A stretch of DNA of 64,000 nucleotides from Aphis gossypii (lineage: Eukaryota > Arthropoda > Insecta > Hemiptera > Aphididae), in contig NC_065532.1 in the NCBI RefSeq assembly GCF_020184175.1, positions 14,942,001 through 15,006,000 on the forward strand, written 5' to 3'. Each line of letters opens with the position of its first letter. Position 1 is the stretch's first letter. Made by a program: the position numbers and the translations under genes. The notes beneath the pieces were generated by a model. That model was given only the letters and a program-made list of their open reading frames with translations, was not told the origin of the DNA and made no database searches. Shown in pieces: positions 42,021 through 53,298 of this stretch.

Positions 42021-43073
42021 TCACTAAAAACCAAACTTATAATGCGGAAAGGAGTATTATTTTGAAAGAAAAAATTTAGGCGATTTTTAAATATTATTTT
42101 GCAGAATATGGAGGAAAGTGCAATATGTCGCTAGTCAATAGTGAATAGATGATGGAAATCGTAACATTGGACATTTTATAAAATTCTGGAACACCCTATA
42201 TAATACTGTTATATTTTTAATAATTTTACAGAATATCTGAGACCAATTCATGTTCCCGGTACACTAGTTTTTTGTGGCATCCCGAGTCCCCAGTTTAGAA
42301 ACACTGAACTAAAGTATGATAATGAAATGAAGACCAATACAATAAACTGGTAGAGAAAGCTGTCACAACCCATTGAAGACAATATCATCAGAGCATAAAT
42401 AATACTAAAATAAAAGTAATAAAATAATCAATAAAAATATAAAGTATAGTTATTTATTACATTAACAACAATTATTTTCCTATTCAGTCTGTTATTATCC
42501 ACCTAATCATTGTTAGTCAGACAACAACAAGGAGTTAATACTATATTGAAAGTAACAGAAAATTGTTATTAGTGACAAAAAGAATAATTAAAATATCCTT
42601 ACTTATTAATGTACAATGAAATTAAGTCACACAAATTAAAGTAAAACTAATTCGGACAAAAAAAAAAAAACCATTATTGATTAACATAAATTAATTGTTT
42701 TTTTTTTTTTTTTAATGTTGAATAAATAAAATAAAAATGTTTGAAAACCCTAATTAAAAAATTACAGAAACTTGATTTCTAATTGAATACTTAATATAAT
42801 TATTTGTATTTACGAAAAAATTTTTATACAATTTAAAATATATACACAGATAAATACATATTAATATATGTATGCTGAGTATCTACAACAAAATTTAATG
42901 TTGGCTATGCAATAATTTTAAAAATATGTATATTTTGTGATTAAAATTCCATTCAATTGTAGTTTGATATGAATAACAATTACACATGTCAACAAAAACT
43001 GAAAATTATATAATAATAATGTAAGGTTTTAAAAATTATTTATAATATTAAGTTTTTCAATTATAAAATGTAA
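42021..43073. other. 3' flank and UTR of CTR9
   Basis: AT-rich DNA downstream of the CTR9 stop codon. TTTATT at 42453-42458 (AATAAA on the minus strand) is a candidate poly(A) signal, about 620 bp past the stop. Nothing else recognised. Confidence 0.4.
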
Positions 43074-46000
43074 TTATGTAGCTGGTGAAGCTGAACCGGA
43101 TCTAGAACCTGACCTGCTCCTATAAAACATATACATATAATAACAAAGTTAATAATTATAAATAATTTTATATTAATCAACATACTGCTGGTAAGTCATA
43201 CAATCCAGATTTAAAATAATGAATAATTAATTATCTATAAACATAATATTTTAAACTTCATCAGTATTTTAACATCTAAAAAAGGGAATGTGGCCTTTCA
43301 AGTTTAAATAAACTATAAAATATACTATAATGAAACCACCTATTAAAGGTCAATTTTAGGGTGTCCCCCCCCCCCCAAAAAAAATATTTATTATTGAAAT
43401 TAAAGGTTTCACTGAATTATATACTCCATTAAGAAATCTAACTAAAAATAAAAGTCAACTGATTTATTGATTTAGATGACATTTAATATTTTCTAAAATA
43501 TATAATATTAAAATATGATTCTAGCTATATAAGTAAACTATAAAAATCTATATTTACCTAGATCTAGAAGGAGATCTGCTGCCAGATTTGGAACGTGAAT
43601 TAGATACAGATCTACTTCTTGAGCGAGCTGGTGAATTAGAAGCAGAACGACTACCAGACTTTGATCGTGCTGGTGATCTTGATACTGACTTAGATTTACT
43701 ACGAGATTGTGAACGCGATTTAGAACCAGATGCTGAGCGAGACCTAGATCGGCTATTGGATCTTGAACGACTACGTGAAGGAGAACGACTTCCTGATCGA
43801 GATCGACTGCCGGAATGTGAACGGCTACCAGATCGAGATCTACTACCTGATTGAGATCTAGATCTTGAACGGCTGCGTGAAACACTTTTAGATCTAGATC
43901 TACGTGAACCAGACCGAGATCTTGATGGGCTTCTGGATTTACGACTACCGGAACGTGAACGAGATCCCGAGCTGTAACAGTTATATCATTATTAATTGTT
44001 ATGGTGAAGTAGAACATAGTACGAGATGTATGCAAATGATATCATACTAAAAATTAATAGTACTTACCTTGAACGGGATATTCTAGTATTCTTTGAACCA
44101 CTGAAAAAATAATTTTAAATATTATGTTTAACAATTAATGAATTACAATTTGAATTTATAATAATAATAAAGTATTATACTAACTGTCCAGAAATTCGTT
44201 TTTTTACTTCACCATCACTACTATCATCCTCACTAGTAGATATAGTTGCTTTGGATACAACTCTGAGTTTCTGTTTAGATGATAACACAGGTCCCTTCTT
44301 ATTACTAGTAGACTAAACATAAAATGTTTTATTAGACAATTTTGTTTATGTATACTATTCAAAATAAAAACTTACTGAACGCCCTTTCTTTGATGCAATT
44401 CTATCACTTCCACCAGACCCTCCTGATCCAATACTATCTCTCCTCCGTTTTGATGCACCTCTCTTTTTCTTTTCTTTATCACCACCAGCACCACCACTAC
44501 ATTAAAATAATAATGTAGTTTTATTAATTACTATATACATATTTTTTAATTGAGTATTTGTAGATATTCTCTACAAAATGTTTACTTTATTTAGCAAACA
44601 TGCATAATACTGTACTTGACATTGGTGACAATAAAATATTATTTTTTTTATAATAAATAAATAGTAGGATATGAGTATTTGATTATAACATAAAATTATA
44701 ATCGCATAAAATTAATTAATGCATAATAATAATAAATATATTACCTTTTCCTTGATTTGCTAGACTTAGTAGGTTTAGGACTTCTGTTTCCACCTGGTTC
44801 AGATGCAATACTTCCACCAGAATCTGAACCATAGTTTTCACGACGTTTACCTTTACTCTTAGGTTTTTCTAAAACAGGATCAAATACCAACGCATTCTTG
44901 GTCTTTTCTCTATATTCTTGGCGTTTCAACAACATTTCTTTTCTTTGTTCTTCTTGTTTTTGCAATGCTTTAGTCTGCTCCTCAATTTGTTTAATACGGA
45001 ATAATTCTCGTTCCTCTTCCTGTTTACGACGCATTTCACGCTCATCGTTATCCATTTTACGTGCTCGTGCCACATGGTACTGTGCTTGAGACAGTAAATC
45101 TTGACACTGTTTGGCTTCAATATCAGCCAAACTAACATCATATCTCATACGGTCACCATGAACAGATAAATATTGGAAATATCTGAAAAATAATACATAT
45201 TATAGTATTTAAAGATAATATTTAAAAAAAAAAACTGTTATTATACTTATGAGACAATCCAAGTTCATGTACAGCTTTCAGTACATCTTTCAAGTTTGAT
45301 TTTTCATCTTTCAGTATTTGAGCTGCTAGTTTTTGTAGAACAAAAGCAATATTGTAAATTATAACTGTATCCTGAGGAGCGACCCTTCGAGCCTAACATC
45401 AAATAAAAATTGCATATGACTGGATTAGCTAATAAAACAAATAATTACGTTTACTCACTTTCAAAAACACCGTTTTTGCTTCTTTTAACTTTCCTGCTCT
45501 GTAGTATGCACGACCAAGATATTGAAGTACTTCAACACTATCATGTTTGAAAAATTTCTTCATGCAATTTTCATACTATAATATATTATAAAAATTATAT
45601 TGAGTCATGTTTAATATCAAATTTTTAATCTGAATAAAATTCCAACGTACCATTTGAATGGCACTAATATACTGTTTTTGTTCAATGTATATATGTGCAA
45701 TATTCAACCAGACGTCACAAAAATCAGCAGTAGCTTCTCTTACTTGAGCAAATATATCTCTTGCCTCATTTATACAATGTTTATGTGCCATGACACAACC
45801 TTAATACACATAATTATTCTTAATAAAATTGTTATATATCAGAATTTAATAATATTAGTTTTAGTTTTAACTAATCGTTTGATTAGTTGTTATTCGTTAG
45901 ATATTTTTATTAAAAATGTATTTATAAAAATATCTTAAAATATGATACAAAATATGTAATATTACTTCCCAGCAAAATAATGTTTGAATAATAATAATAA

Positions 46001-49000
46001 TTTCACTTAATTGTATTATTATTATACTGGTGTAATATGAAATAAAATTTTAATTATTTTTAAAACTGCATCGTGTATGATGTTAAATAATATTTTTACG
46101 TCTTACCATAACACAGCTTAAAAAAAACTACACGATTTATGAGACTAGCCTAATTTTATACATAATCATTAATAACTAACCAATTCCATTAGCAGCCCAA
46201 ATATTTCTTGGATCATTTTTCAATACTTTTGTGAAAAACTGCAATGCCAAATCTTGGTGTCTTTTTTCCTGATCCTTATTTCTAGTTGGTTGATGTAGAG
46301 TTTGCAACCAAACATTTCCCAGGGCAATTAATGAGTATGAATCATTTAATGTTGATGGATTCTTAAGACAATAACAGTTATTTATGTTACTATATTTGAA
46401 TTATAAACAAGTTTAATTTTGACTCACCTTCAGTACACGTTCAAACTTTTTTTGCCCAGGACCCCATTCCATTTTGGCTAAATGTAAATTTCCAAGTAGT
46501 GACCATGCATCAGGATGCTCAGTGTCTATACGTAATGCTTCTTTAAACCAATCAGAAGCTTCATAAATTTGGTTACGATCTCGAGCCATACAACCCAAAC
46601 GTAAATAACCTGCAATTTAATATATTAATAAACCAAACATAAAATAAAACTAAATTAAATAGTTTAAATACAATCAATATAATTAGGATGTTCCTTGAGA
46701 ATATCTTTGTAAAAAGTTTCTGCCTTTTGAAACTGGCATTGGGCTTCGAAAATTCTTGCCAAATTGTACGTAGTTGTAACTGCAATAGAATTATAATGCT
46801 GTGGGTCAGCTTCGACCATTTTCTTTGACAAACTCAAAGATTCTTCAAGTTTAGAACGAGCTTCATCCATATTGTTAAGCCTATAATTATAAATAAATAG
46901 TTCAATATTTTTATGTTAATAATTTTTTTGACTTTGACATAAGTCATACCTATAATTTAATGCAGCCACATTGTTTAGTATTTCAGGTGGAATGTAACTA
47001 TTTGCACTGTTGCGCATTAACGCCATAGCTTTACCATATGCAGCTAATGATCCTTGTAAATCTGATTGCTCTAATATTTGAGCCAATTCTACCCAAGCTT
47101 CTACATCGTCTGGGAAATGTTCAGTAACCTAGGTCATAAAATAGAAATAAGTTTTACATTTTTATTTTTTATTTTTAAAATTCATACTTTTTTTAAATGA
47201 CTTTTTGCAATATCTCGTTTCTGTTGATTTTTTGAATCAGCGTACAATGAACCAAGGATTTTCATTGCTTCATAATTTCCTGGATGAGCCTTAAGTACTT
47301 TTTCAAAACATTGAGCCGCCTGAATAAATTCCAAAAAAATAAATGTAAATAAATTGATGTAGAGAAAAAATGTATTACAAAATATTACATTTTCCATATC
47401 GCCTCCATAAATATACATTTGACCAAGACCATAATGAGGGAGTACAAATGTAACCGGAGCAAACTGAGTAGCTTGATAATAATATTGAAATGCTTGGTCA
47501 TAATTATTCTGAAAATTTCATAATATCACATTAAAATTATGTTAATTAAACAAAAAAAAAAAAAACCCTATTACCTGAACATGGAAAGCTCTTGCCATTT
47601 GATAACAACTTTCTGCTCTCATAGCTTCATTCTCTGTATTTTGTAAAGCATGTCTAGCAAGTAACTCAGACTTGGTATAATCTTTTTTGAAGAAAAAATG
47701 ATTGGACAAATGATTTAACACCATTGGATTGGTTGTATCAATTGTATAAGCTTTTGACAACATATTTACACCCAATTTGATGTCACCAGGATTTTCGCCA
47801 TTCAACTTCATGATAGCAAGACCTACTAATGCACCAACACACTTGGAGTCTAACTGCAAAGCACGTTCAAATGCTAATCGAGCTTTTTCTATGTTTCCTA
47901 GTTTCAAAAAACAATGTGCCATGCCTAATCGGACATCAGCTGGACACTGAGGATTGGAGCGCAATGCTTTTTTGTAATAGGCTAGAGCTCCTCTGTAGTC
48001 CTTTCTGTTGAATGCAATACATGCTTTGCCTAATTGAGCTGGTATATTATTGGATGATTGATTCAGAACAAAATTGAACTGAGCATCTGCTTGCTCAATT
48101 TTATCACCTTCTAATAAGCAGAAGAAAGCGCGACCCAACAAATGATTCTATAAATTTGAAAACAATTCAATTAAATTTTCATAACATGTAGATACAATAC
48201 ACAAAATAAAACCACATTCTTACCGTATCATACATAATAATTTTATCCGCTGTTGTGTAAAGTGTTGTGGCCTTGGTAAAAAGCTCACGGCGTTTATCTT
48301 TACTTTTTTCTCGATTAGCAGTTTGTACATAATATGCCGCTAACATATCTAGAGCTCTCATTTGATCCTTATCACTATCTTTGTATTCTAAACTGGCATT
48401 ACTACGTGATGATTCTAATAACCTGACTAAAGCAGCTGAATTTCCTCTTTTGTAATACTCCAACTAAAATTTGTTATAAAAAAAGTTATTCTATATTGAT
48501 GCTTAAATCGGTTAATGTGTTAATAAACAATACATACAGCTAAATTAACCCATATATGTAAATTTGAATGTTCAGACTTTAAAATGCCAAGTACTTCATC
48601 ATGCTCTGGCAGCTTGTCCAGTTGTATTTCAATAACCTAAAAAAGAAATTTAAACATTAATCATATTAAACATATTAATCAAAATCCTATCATTCTATCA
48701 AATTCTTTTCATAAACATAATATTTATAAAATATTTGTTGAACATTCTACTAATATTAGACTATAGTGAATTACAAGCAACAAAAATGATAGATATGTCT
48801 GAAAACAATAAAGAAGAATACAAAGTGATTCATGGCGAGTTTTCGGTGTTAAAAATAATATTATTTATTAATGAATAATAATTTATTTTTAAAAATTAAC
48901 CAACATTTTGAGATAATCTCAACTATAATATAGTTTAATAATTAACACAATTTATTTTCATTTAAAGTATAAAATAAAAATACTAAAGTTTAAATCAGGA

Positions 49001-49770
49001 ACAAGGTAACTATTTCTCAAGCTTACCAGTGTATAATTGTTAATGAAAAACAAAAAACCACTTATTTATAATCGATTAATCTATTAAATAAAATTTTAAA
49101 AAATATATATTTTTAAACCCTTTAATTAGGTAAAAATATACAAAATATTATTTAATTTAGATAAGAAAATGCAATTTTAACTAAATATTGGCAACTTAGT
49201 ACTAATCTTTTTATAGAAAGTGTATCATTATTTTATATTTTAATGATTTATCAAACATAACTTTTATATTTGAAGACAACATCCACAATAATATACCACC
49301 ATAATTAGTTATTAATATTTATTTTTTAATTCTAAACATATTTGTTTAATTATCTTATTAAATAGTAAGTACATTAAAATATGTAAATGTATGTATTGAA
49401 AATATGAACATTTATAAATTTGATGGCTGGGAACTATAATAGACCCAAAATTCATTTTTGATTTGTATACTGAATTGGACAAATAACCACATGGAAACCA
49501 AATGCAAAGCGACCCAGACAAAAAGATGGATAGATAAAATAAAAGAAGACTTGAAGATGCTGGAAGTATGGAATGAGAAAGAAATGGCAAAAGATAGAGA
49601 AAAGTGGTGGCAAATAGTTGCTGTGGCAATGGGCCTAAAACGCCTGTAGAAAGCCAAAGAAGAAGAAGAAGAAGAAGATACTTAAGTGATACATTAAGCC
49701 TTAAAGTTAAGGTAACAACACTACATACCTCGTCCGAGTCCTTTAGCGGTATTTCGATTGGGTTGACCAT
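43074..49770 (-). CDS. CTR9: CTR9, Paf1 complex subunit (TPR scaffold), with RS-rich tail
   Basis: RNA polymerase-associated protein CTR9, the TPR scaffold of the nuclear Paf1 complex, which couples Pol II elongation to histone H2B ubiquitination and H3 methylation. Nineteen exons join with perfect phase: 49729-49770, 48538-48636, 48224-48463, 47575-48147, 47389-47508, 47188-47319, 46950-47128, 46672-46880, 46428-46609, 46181-46361, 45651-45799, 45459-45575, 45247-45392, 44745-45182, 44376-44496, 44185-44312, 44068-44100, 43558-43971, 43074-43119. The product is 1,182 residues, close to human CTR9 (~1,173). It starts MVNPIEIPLKDSDE and has dense TPRs up to about residue 780 (e.g. KKDYRGALAYYKKALRSNP, EASDWFKEAL), a charged coiled coil (QAQYHVARARKMD onward), then acidic/basic low complexity. 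The last ~150 residues are an RS-dipeptide tail. It is divergent from TIMM29. The ortholog call is secure. Confidence 0.95.
43558..43971 (-). other. RS-dipeptide-rich exon of CTR9
   Basis: Exon 18 of CTR9 codes for 138 residues made almost entirely of Ser-Arg, Gly-Ser-Arg, Ser-Lys and Ser-Pro units, continued by the last exon (43074-43119). It resembles the RS domains of SR splicing factors. The repeated agatctcga-type codons produce long shadow frames on the plus strand (43588-43854) and in another minus frame. These are not genes. Confidence 0.9.
48637..49728 (-). other. Intron 1 of CTR9
   Basis: The largest CTR9 intron (1.1 kb), between GAG|GTATG and tttttag|GTT. It carries a truncated LINE inserted in the opposite orientation near its 5' end. 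Otherwise it is AT-rich and featureless. Confidence 0.8.
49478..49682 (+). mobile_element. Truncated non-LTR retrotransposon (LINE) 3' end
   Basis: An open frame ends in TKRWIDKIKEDLKML, then AKDREKWWQIV and a stop at 49647-49649. The RW-I--IK-DL ... A-DR-KW--IV signature is the usual C-terminus of insect LINE ORF2 proteins (RTE/I-like). It is followed within a few bases by an (AAG)n tail (49656-49679), a typical LINE 3' terminus. Everything upstream, including the endonuclease and reverse transcriptase, is missing: a 5'-truncated dead copy. It lies antisense inside CTR9 intron 1. The clade assignment is tentative. Confidence 0.7.
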
Positions 49771-50390
49771 TTTGAGACGGTCAAGAGTGAAGTGTGCTAA
49801 AGAAATAACTTATTTAACAAAAATAATTTTTATTATAATAAAATCATTGCACAAGGTACAAAGACTGCCATTAAAAAAAAATAAATTAAAATAAAACTCA
49901 AAACTTATAGTTGTCAAACACTCAAATGGATAAGAAAATAATAAATATTAACACTACCAAAAAACAGCTTCCAGGAGTTTAAGTCCGGAATGGAATCCTC
50001 CAGACACTTGGCTTGTTGTTATCGCGATACCGTTTGCGGCTCTTGATAACGGGGAACGTTGGCAGATCTGTGGTCGTTACCAACATAAGCGAATATACAT
50101 GGTATAAACATGGTATTTACCGTATATTCACCTTAAAAATCGTACTGTGATAAATGATAAAAAACAGTCAGTTGATAAACTGATAAAAAAGATTTGTAAT
50201 ATTTTGTATATAATTGTATTAATACTTGATTCTTACTTTTCGGTATAAACTGTAGTTTTATTTTTACTTACTGTGTCGCAAACCGACAGATAATATTTTG
50301 TTCAAACGTCTAAAACCGAAATCTTCAAATATATAATGATGACGTCCTGACTCTTGAGACTTGAGAGCGTTTACTTGGAAGTCCGCAGTC
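49771..50390. promoter_or_regulatory. Divergent promoter region CTR9/TIMM29
   Basis: A 620-bp interval between two housekeeping start codons pointing away from each other. It includes the 10-bp palindrome TATCGCGATA (50020-50029) in a GC-richer patch, and an initiator-like TCAGTT at 50168-50173 on the plus strand. No TATA box is placed properly for either gene. The arrangement suggests a shared regulatory region; transcription start sites are not determined. Confidence 0.5.
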
Positions 50391-51011
50391 ATGATCTGCG
50401 TTCGCCGATCGAACAAATTATACAGTACTGTTGTGGGTAGCAGCAGCCTGAAGCAAACTCCTAGCCGATTTTCGTTTCCCGAACGTTTCCGTGGTACAAT
50501 TGTTGAACGTTGGAAACTGTACTGGGAGAGCGTGGCGAAGGATTATTTTGAGTCGACTGTGGGCATTGGAACATATGCAAGAGCGAATCCGATAAAAAGC
50601 ACGTTGATGACAGTAACTGCTAGTTGTGCATATTATTGCGCATTAACCAATCCTGACGAAACCAGTTACAGATCTGAAATCATCGATTGCTCCAACAATA
50701 TGCTGTACATCTCACCAGCCGTGCGGAACCCATCTGCTGTACAACACCTAGAATATATGGAAAAATGTTATAATTTGGGCGTCGTGAAAAGACTGAATTT
50801 GTTTTTGTTTTCAGTCATCTGGATTGACGAATTTAATGATGATATAAAAGCATACCAAGCAAACTGTAAATATTTAAAACCATCAATATTGTCAGTACAT
50901 AAGCGCGCTATAGACATAGGATTTTTAAATACCTGGTGGGGACTTAGAAAAATAATGGTTGATTATGATGTGAACCCTGAAGAATGGAAAGAATACAAAG
51001 AACCGGAGTAA
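50391..51011 (+). CDS. TIMM29: Mitochondrial import inner membrane translocase subunit Tim29
   Basis: A 206-residue, single-exon protein. In animals Tim29 is an inner-membrane subunit of the TIM22 carrier translocase and helps contact the TOM complex. The N-terminus (MICVRRSNKLYSTVVG) is basic and could act as a mitochondrial signal. One hydrophobic stretch (STLMTVTASCAYYCAL, residues ~68-83) is the likely membrane span. Family-type motifs follow: NPDETSYR, RNPSAVQHLEYM, VKRLNLFLFSVIWID and DYDVNPEEW. The frame is open 10 codons further upstream without another ATG, so 50391 is the start. Divergent neighbour of CTR9. Length is lower than the human protein (~260) because N- and C-terminal extensions are absent. 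The ortholog call rests on remembered family motifs. Confidence 0.8.
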   Translation: MICVRRSNKLYSTVVGSSSLKQTPSRFSFPERFRGTIVERWKLYWESVAKDYFESTVGIGTYARANPIKSTLMTVTASCAYYCALTNPDETSYRSEIIDCSNNMLYISPAVRNPSAVQHLEYMEKCYNLGVVKRLNLFLFSVIWIDEFNDDIKAYQANCKYLKPSILSVHKRAIDIGFLNTWWGLRKIMVDYDVNPEEWKEYKEPE

Positions 51012-51067
51012 TATTATTTATTTTATACTTGTTATATAAAAATTGTTTAGTTTCTCTTAGTTGATAA

Positions 51068-51073
51068 AATAAA
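51068..51073 (+). terminator. Poly(A) signal of TIMM29
   Basis: AATAAA 57 bp after the TIMM29 stop codon, the first after the gene, in ttgataAAATAAATTT. Typical spacing for a short 3' UTR. Confidence 0.6.
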
Positions 51074-51967
51074 TTTACCTTTACTAAGATTCATATAAAA
51101 TATATTTATTTAATATCCCCTTTCTATTTTTAAGCTGTATAATATTAAATATGCAACTTATAAGACTCTCATATAAAGAGTATATAAATAGTACATTTAG
51201 ATCATGACATTTAAAAAAAAAATTGAATTTAAAAAATACAAAATGCAAGTTATTGATGAACAGATATATTTACAATCTAGGTATAATAAAAATATGATTT
51301 TGATTTGATTTGACACAAATCTTCAGTTAATAAGTATAAAATTGAGAACCTTAAACTTAGTTAACAACTATACATAAAATAAGAAAAAATAACATCAAAT
51401 AAAAATATAGTCTATAGCATCTTAACAATAAAGATTGTTAATGTTAATAATTATTGACAAGAAGACGTATAACAATTTTTCATTGTTATTTTAAAATAAG
51501 TGTATATTAATTTTACTAGCCTAATAAAAATAAACCGTCTTATTAAATATAATGATATCTTTTATCATAAGTGTACGATAATATCATAGGGAAATTTATA
51601 TTATCGAGTTATTAAAACAATACATTCATGTTTTGTCATTCCAATTGAACATTTACAATGAGCAAAATTTTTGTTTTCTAATTGTTATCTAAATGGTTAT
51701 CCTTGCATTGACATTTAAAATACTCTTATCTTTTTTAAAATTTCACAATGTACAATTCATTCAATACAATAAAATAATTTGTATAATGGTATCAACAGTA
51801 AAAATAGATTTAAATTAATAATAATTAATTGATAAATAATATCTTTGGTTTGGCAATTAAAATTTTGTGGTACAATGGTAACTACAAAAATATTTTAAAT
51901 ACCTTAACAATAAATTTAAAGTTTAAGCATGTTTCTTAAAATTTTAGATGATAATATTTCATTAAAA
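51074..51967 (-). other. 3' flank of the copper transporter gene
   Basis: About 900 bp of AT-rich DNA between two converging genes. TTTATT at about 51108 could be a distal poly(A) signal for the minus-strand copper transporter. No coding sequence was found. Confidence 0.4.
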
Positions 51968-52986
51968 TTATGATCTATTATGTATTTCCACTTCTACCAC
52001 AGAACTTGTGCTTGGTACCGCATCATCACTTAATTCAGTACTGGTACTATCTTCAGTAGTATCTTTTTCTGTAAAATGGAATAAAAAACTTTAATAATGT
52101 AGTAAATATGTACAATTTACTTACTGAAAAATTATGATATTTAAAACACTTACTGTTGATTCTAGTACAGTTTTTACACCTCATTGGAACATCTTGGGAT
52201 TTTAGTAAATTCCTTGCTGACAAATGCATCATTGTTAAGCCAAACAACCAGTATCCCAAACCATATCCTCCGACAGTAGCAAAAAAGATGTATCCATTGA
52301 ACGTCATTATTGCACACATCAAAATATATCCGACCAACATTTGAAACATGTAAACAGTCAACGTCCTAAAGCAGCTAGATAAGAAATAATAATCATAATG
52401 TAAATTTGAATGGTATTTTACAACGTAACTTTTGAGCAAAAATTATTGTCAGAATAAAATAGATTGGTTCTGAAAATTGCTCAAGTTAAATACAATATTT
52501 TTAACATTAAACGAATATTGTTCATGTACTCCACTGGTGTATGGAAATATAAATTAAAATAAGTACAAGAATATTTTTCTTGTACAATAACAGTGATCTT
52601 ATATTCACTACGATTAAACATTTAAATAATTTCTCATACTACCTAGGTATTACTTTATACGTTTAGATTCTTACTCAAAAATTTTCATTCTAAACGTCAC
52701 CACGAACGCCTCTTTATTGATAAACTCCTTGCAATCGGGCTGACTGCAACATAACAACCGCCGATGGACCCTCGTCATGAAATGTACAGTCTTCAGCGAC
52801 TCGAAGACCACTGCCAACGCTATCAAACCAACACATAATGTCACCAACCCTAGTGAAACGAAAGACGAACGTACAATGTTATGAAAACTTATCGACGGTA
52901 ATATTAAAACACTTGCCGATGGTAGATTGCACGTTGAAGTTTTTCACCAGGAACGGATCGATGTCCGTTCCGAACGTAAAGTACAT
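51968..52986 (-). CDS. High-affinity copper transporter, Ctr/SLC31 family
   Basis: Exons 52917-52986, 52675-52849, 52154-52365 and 51968-52068 join in phase to 185 residues, close to human CTR1 (190). Ctr proteins form a trimeric pore that imports Cu(I). Visible features: MYFTFG before the first span (family MxFxFG type); TM1 with LIALAVVFESLK (family ...LYEGLK); TM2 with the selectivity motif MCAIM (MxxxM); TM3 with the packing motif GYGLG (GxxxG) and GYWLFG. The tail is long and acidic with a CKNC pair instead of the usual HCH end. Intron 1 appears to use a GC donor (TCG|GCAAGT at 52916). The N-terminus is uncertain: the frame stays open upstream to about 53145 without a Met, lacking the usual Met/His-rich ectodomain, so an upstream exon may be missed. 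Confidence 0.85.
52850..52916 (-). other. Probable GC-AG intron in the copper transporter gene
   Basis: The donor reads ATCG|GCAAGTG, the standard GC-donor consensus, and the acceptor is cactag. At 67 bp it is a normal short insect intron. Only this phase-1 junction joins MYFTFG...QSTI to the hydrophobic TM1 frame. A phase-1 GT alternative three codons later (AAGT|GTTTTA) is a much poorer donor. Confidence 0.65.
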
Positions 52987-53260
52987 AGTGGTGGTTGAGG
53001 CGCTAATATCTTTGAGGGACAGTCGAGGTACACATAGCGTCACGGTGTAGTGTGTACTGAAACGAACACTACCCTTCCAACGTCCAACAGGCGACAAGAA
53101 GGTGCTGCTTATCAATCGGTAACGCTCGATTGCACGAATAACATAATGTAATTACACAATAATAATATCTATAGCTATACCTTCCTAGGTGTTTGGGTAA
53201 ATAACAACAGAAATTAAAATAGGTACATACCTATTTTGCTCTCACAGTGTTTTACTGGTC

Positions 53261-53298
53261 GGTTATCAATTAATGATAAACGTTGATAACTGATAACC
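53261..53298. promoter_or_regulatory. Cluster of four GATA motifs upstream of the copper transporter
   Basis: GATAA cores occur at 53263-53267 (reverse), 53275-53279, 53285-53289 and 53292-53296. The outermost form an inverted pair GGTTATCA/TGATAACC. The cluster lies about 280-310 bp upstream of the candidate start codon of the minus-strand gene. GATA factors drive midgut genes in insects, which would suit a copper importer; the link is inference. Confidence 0.4.
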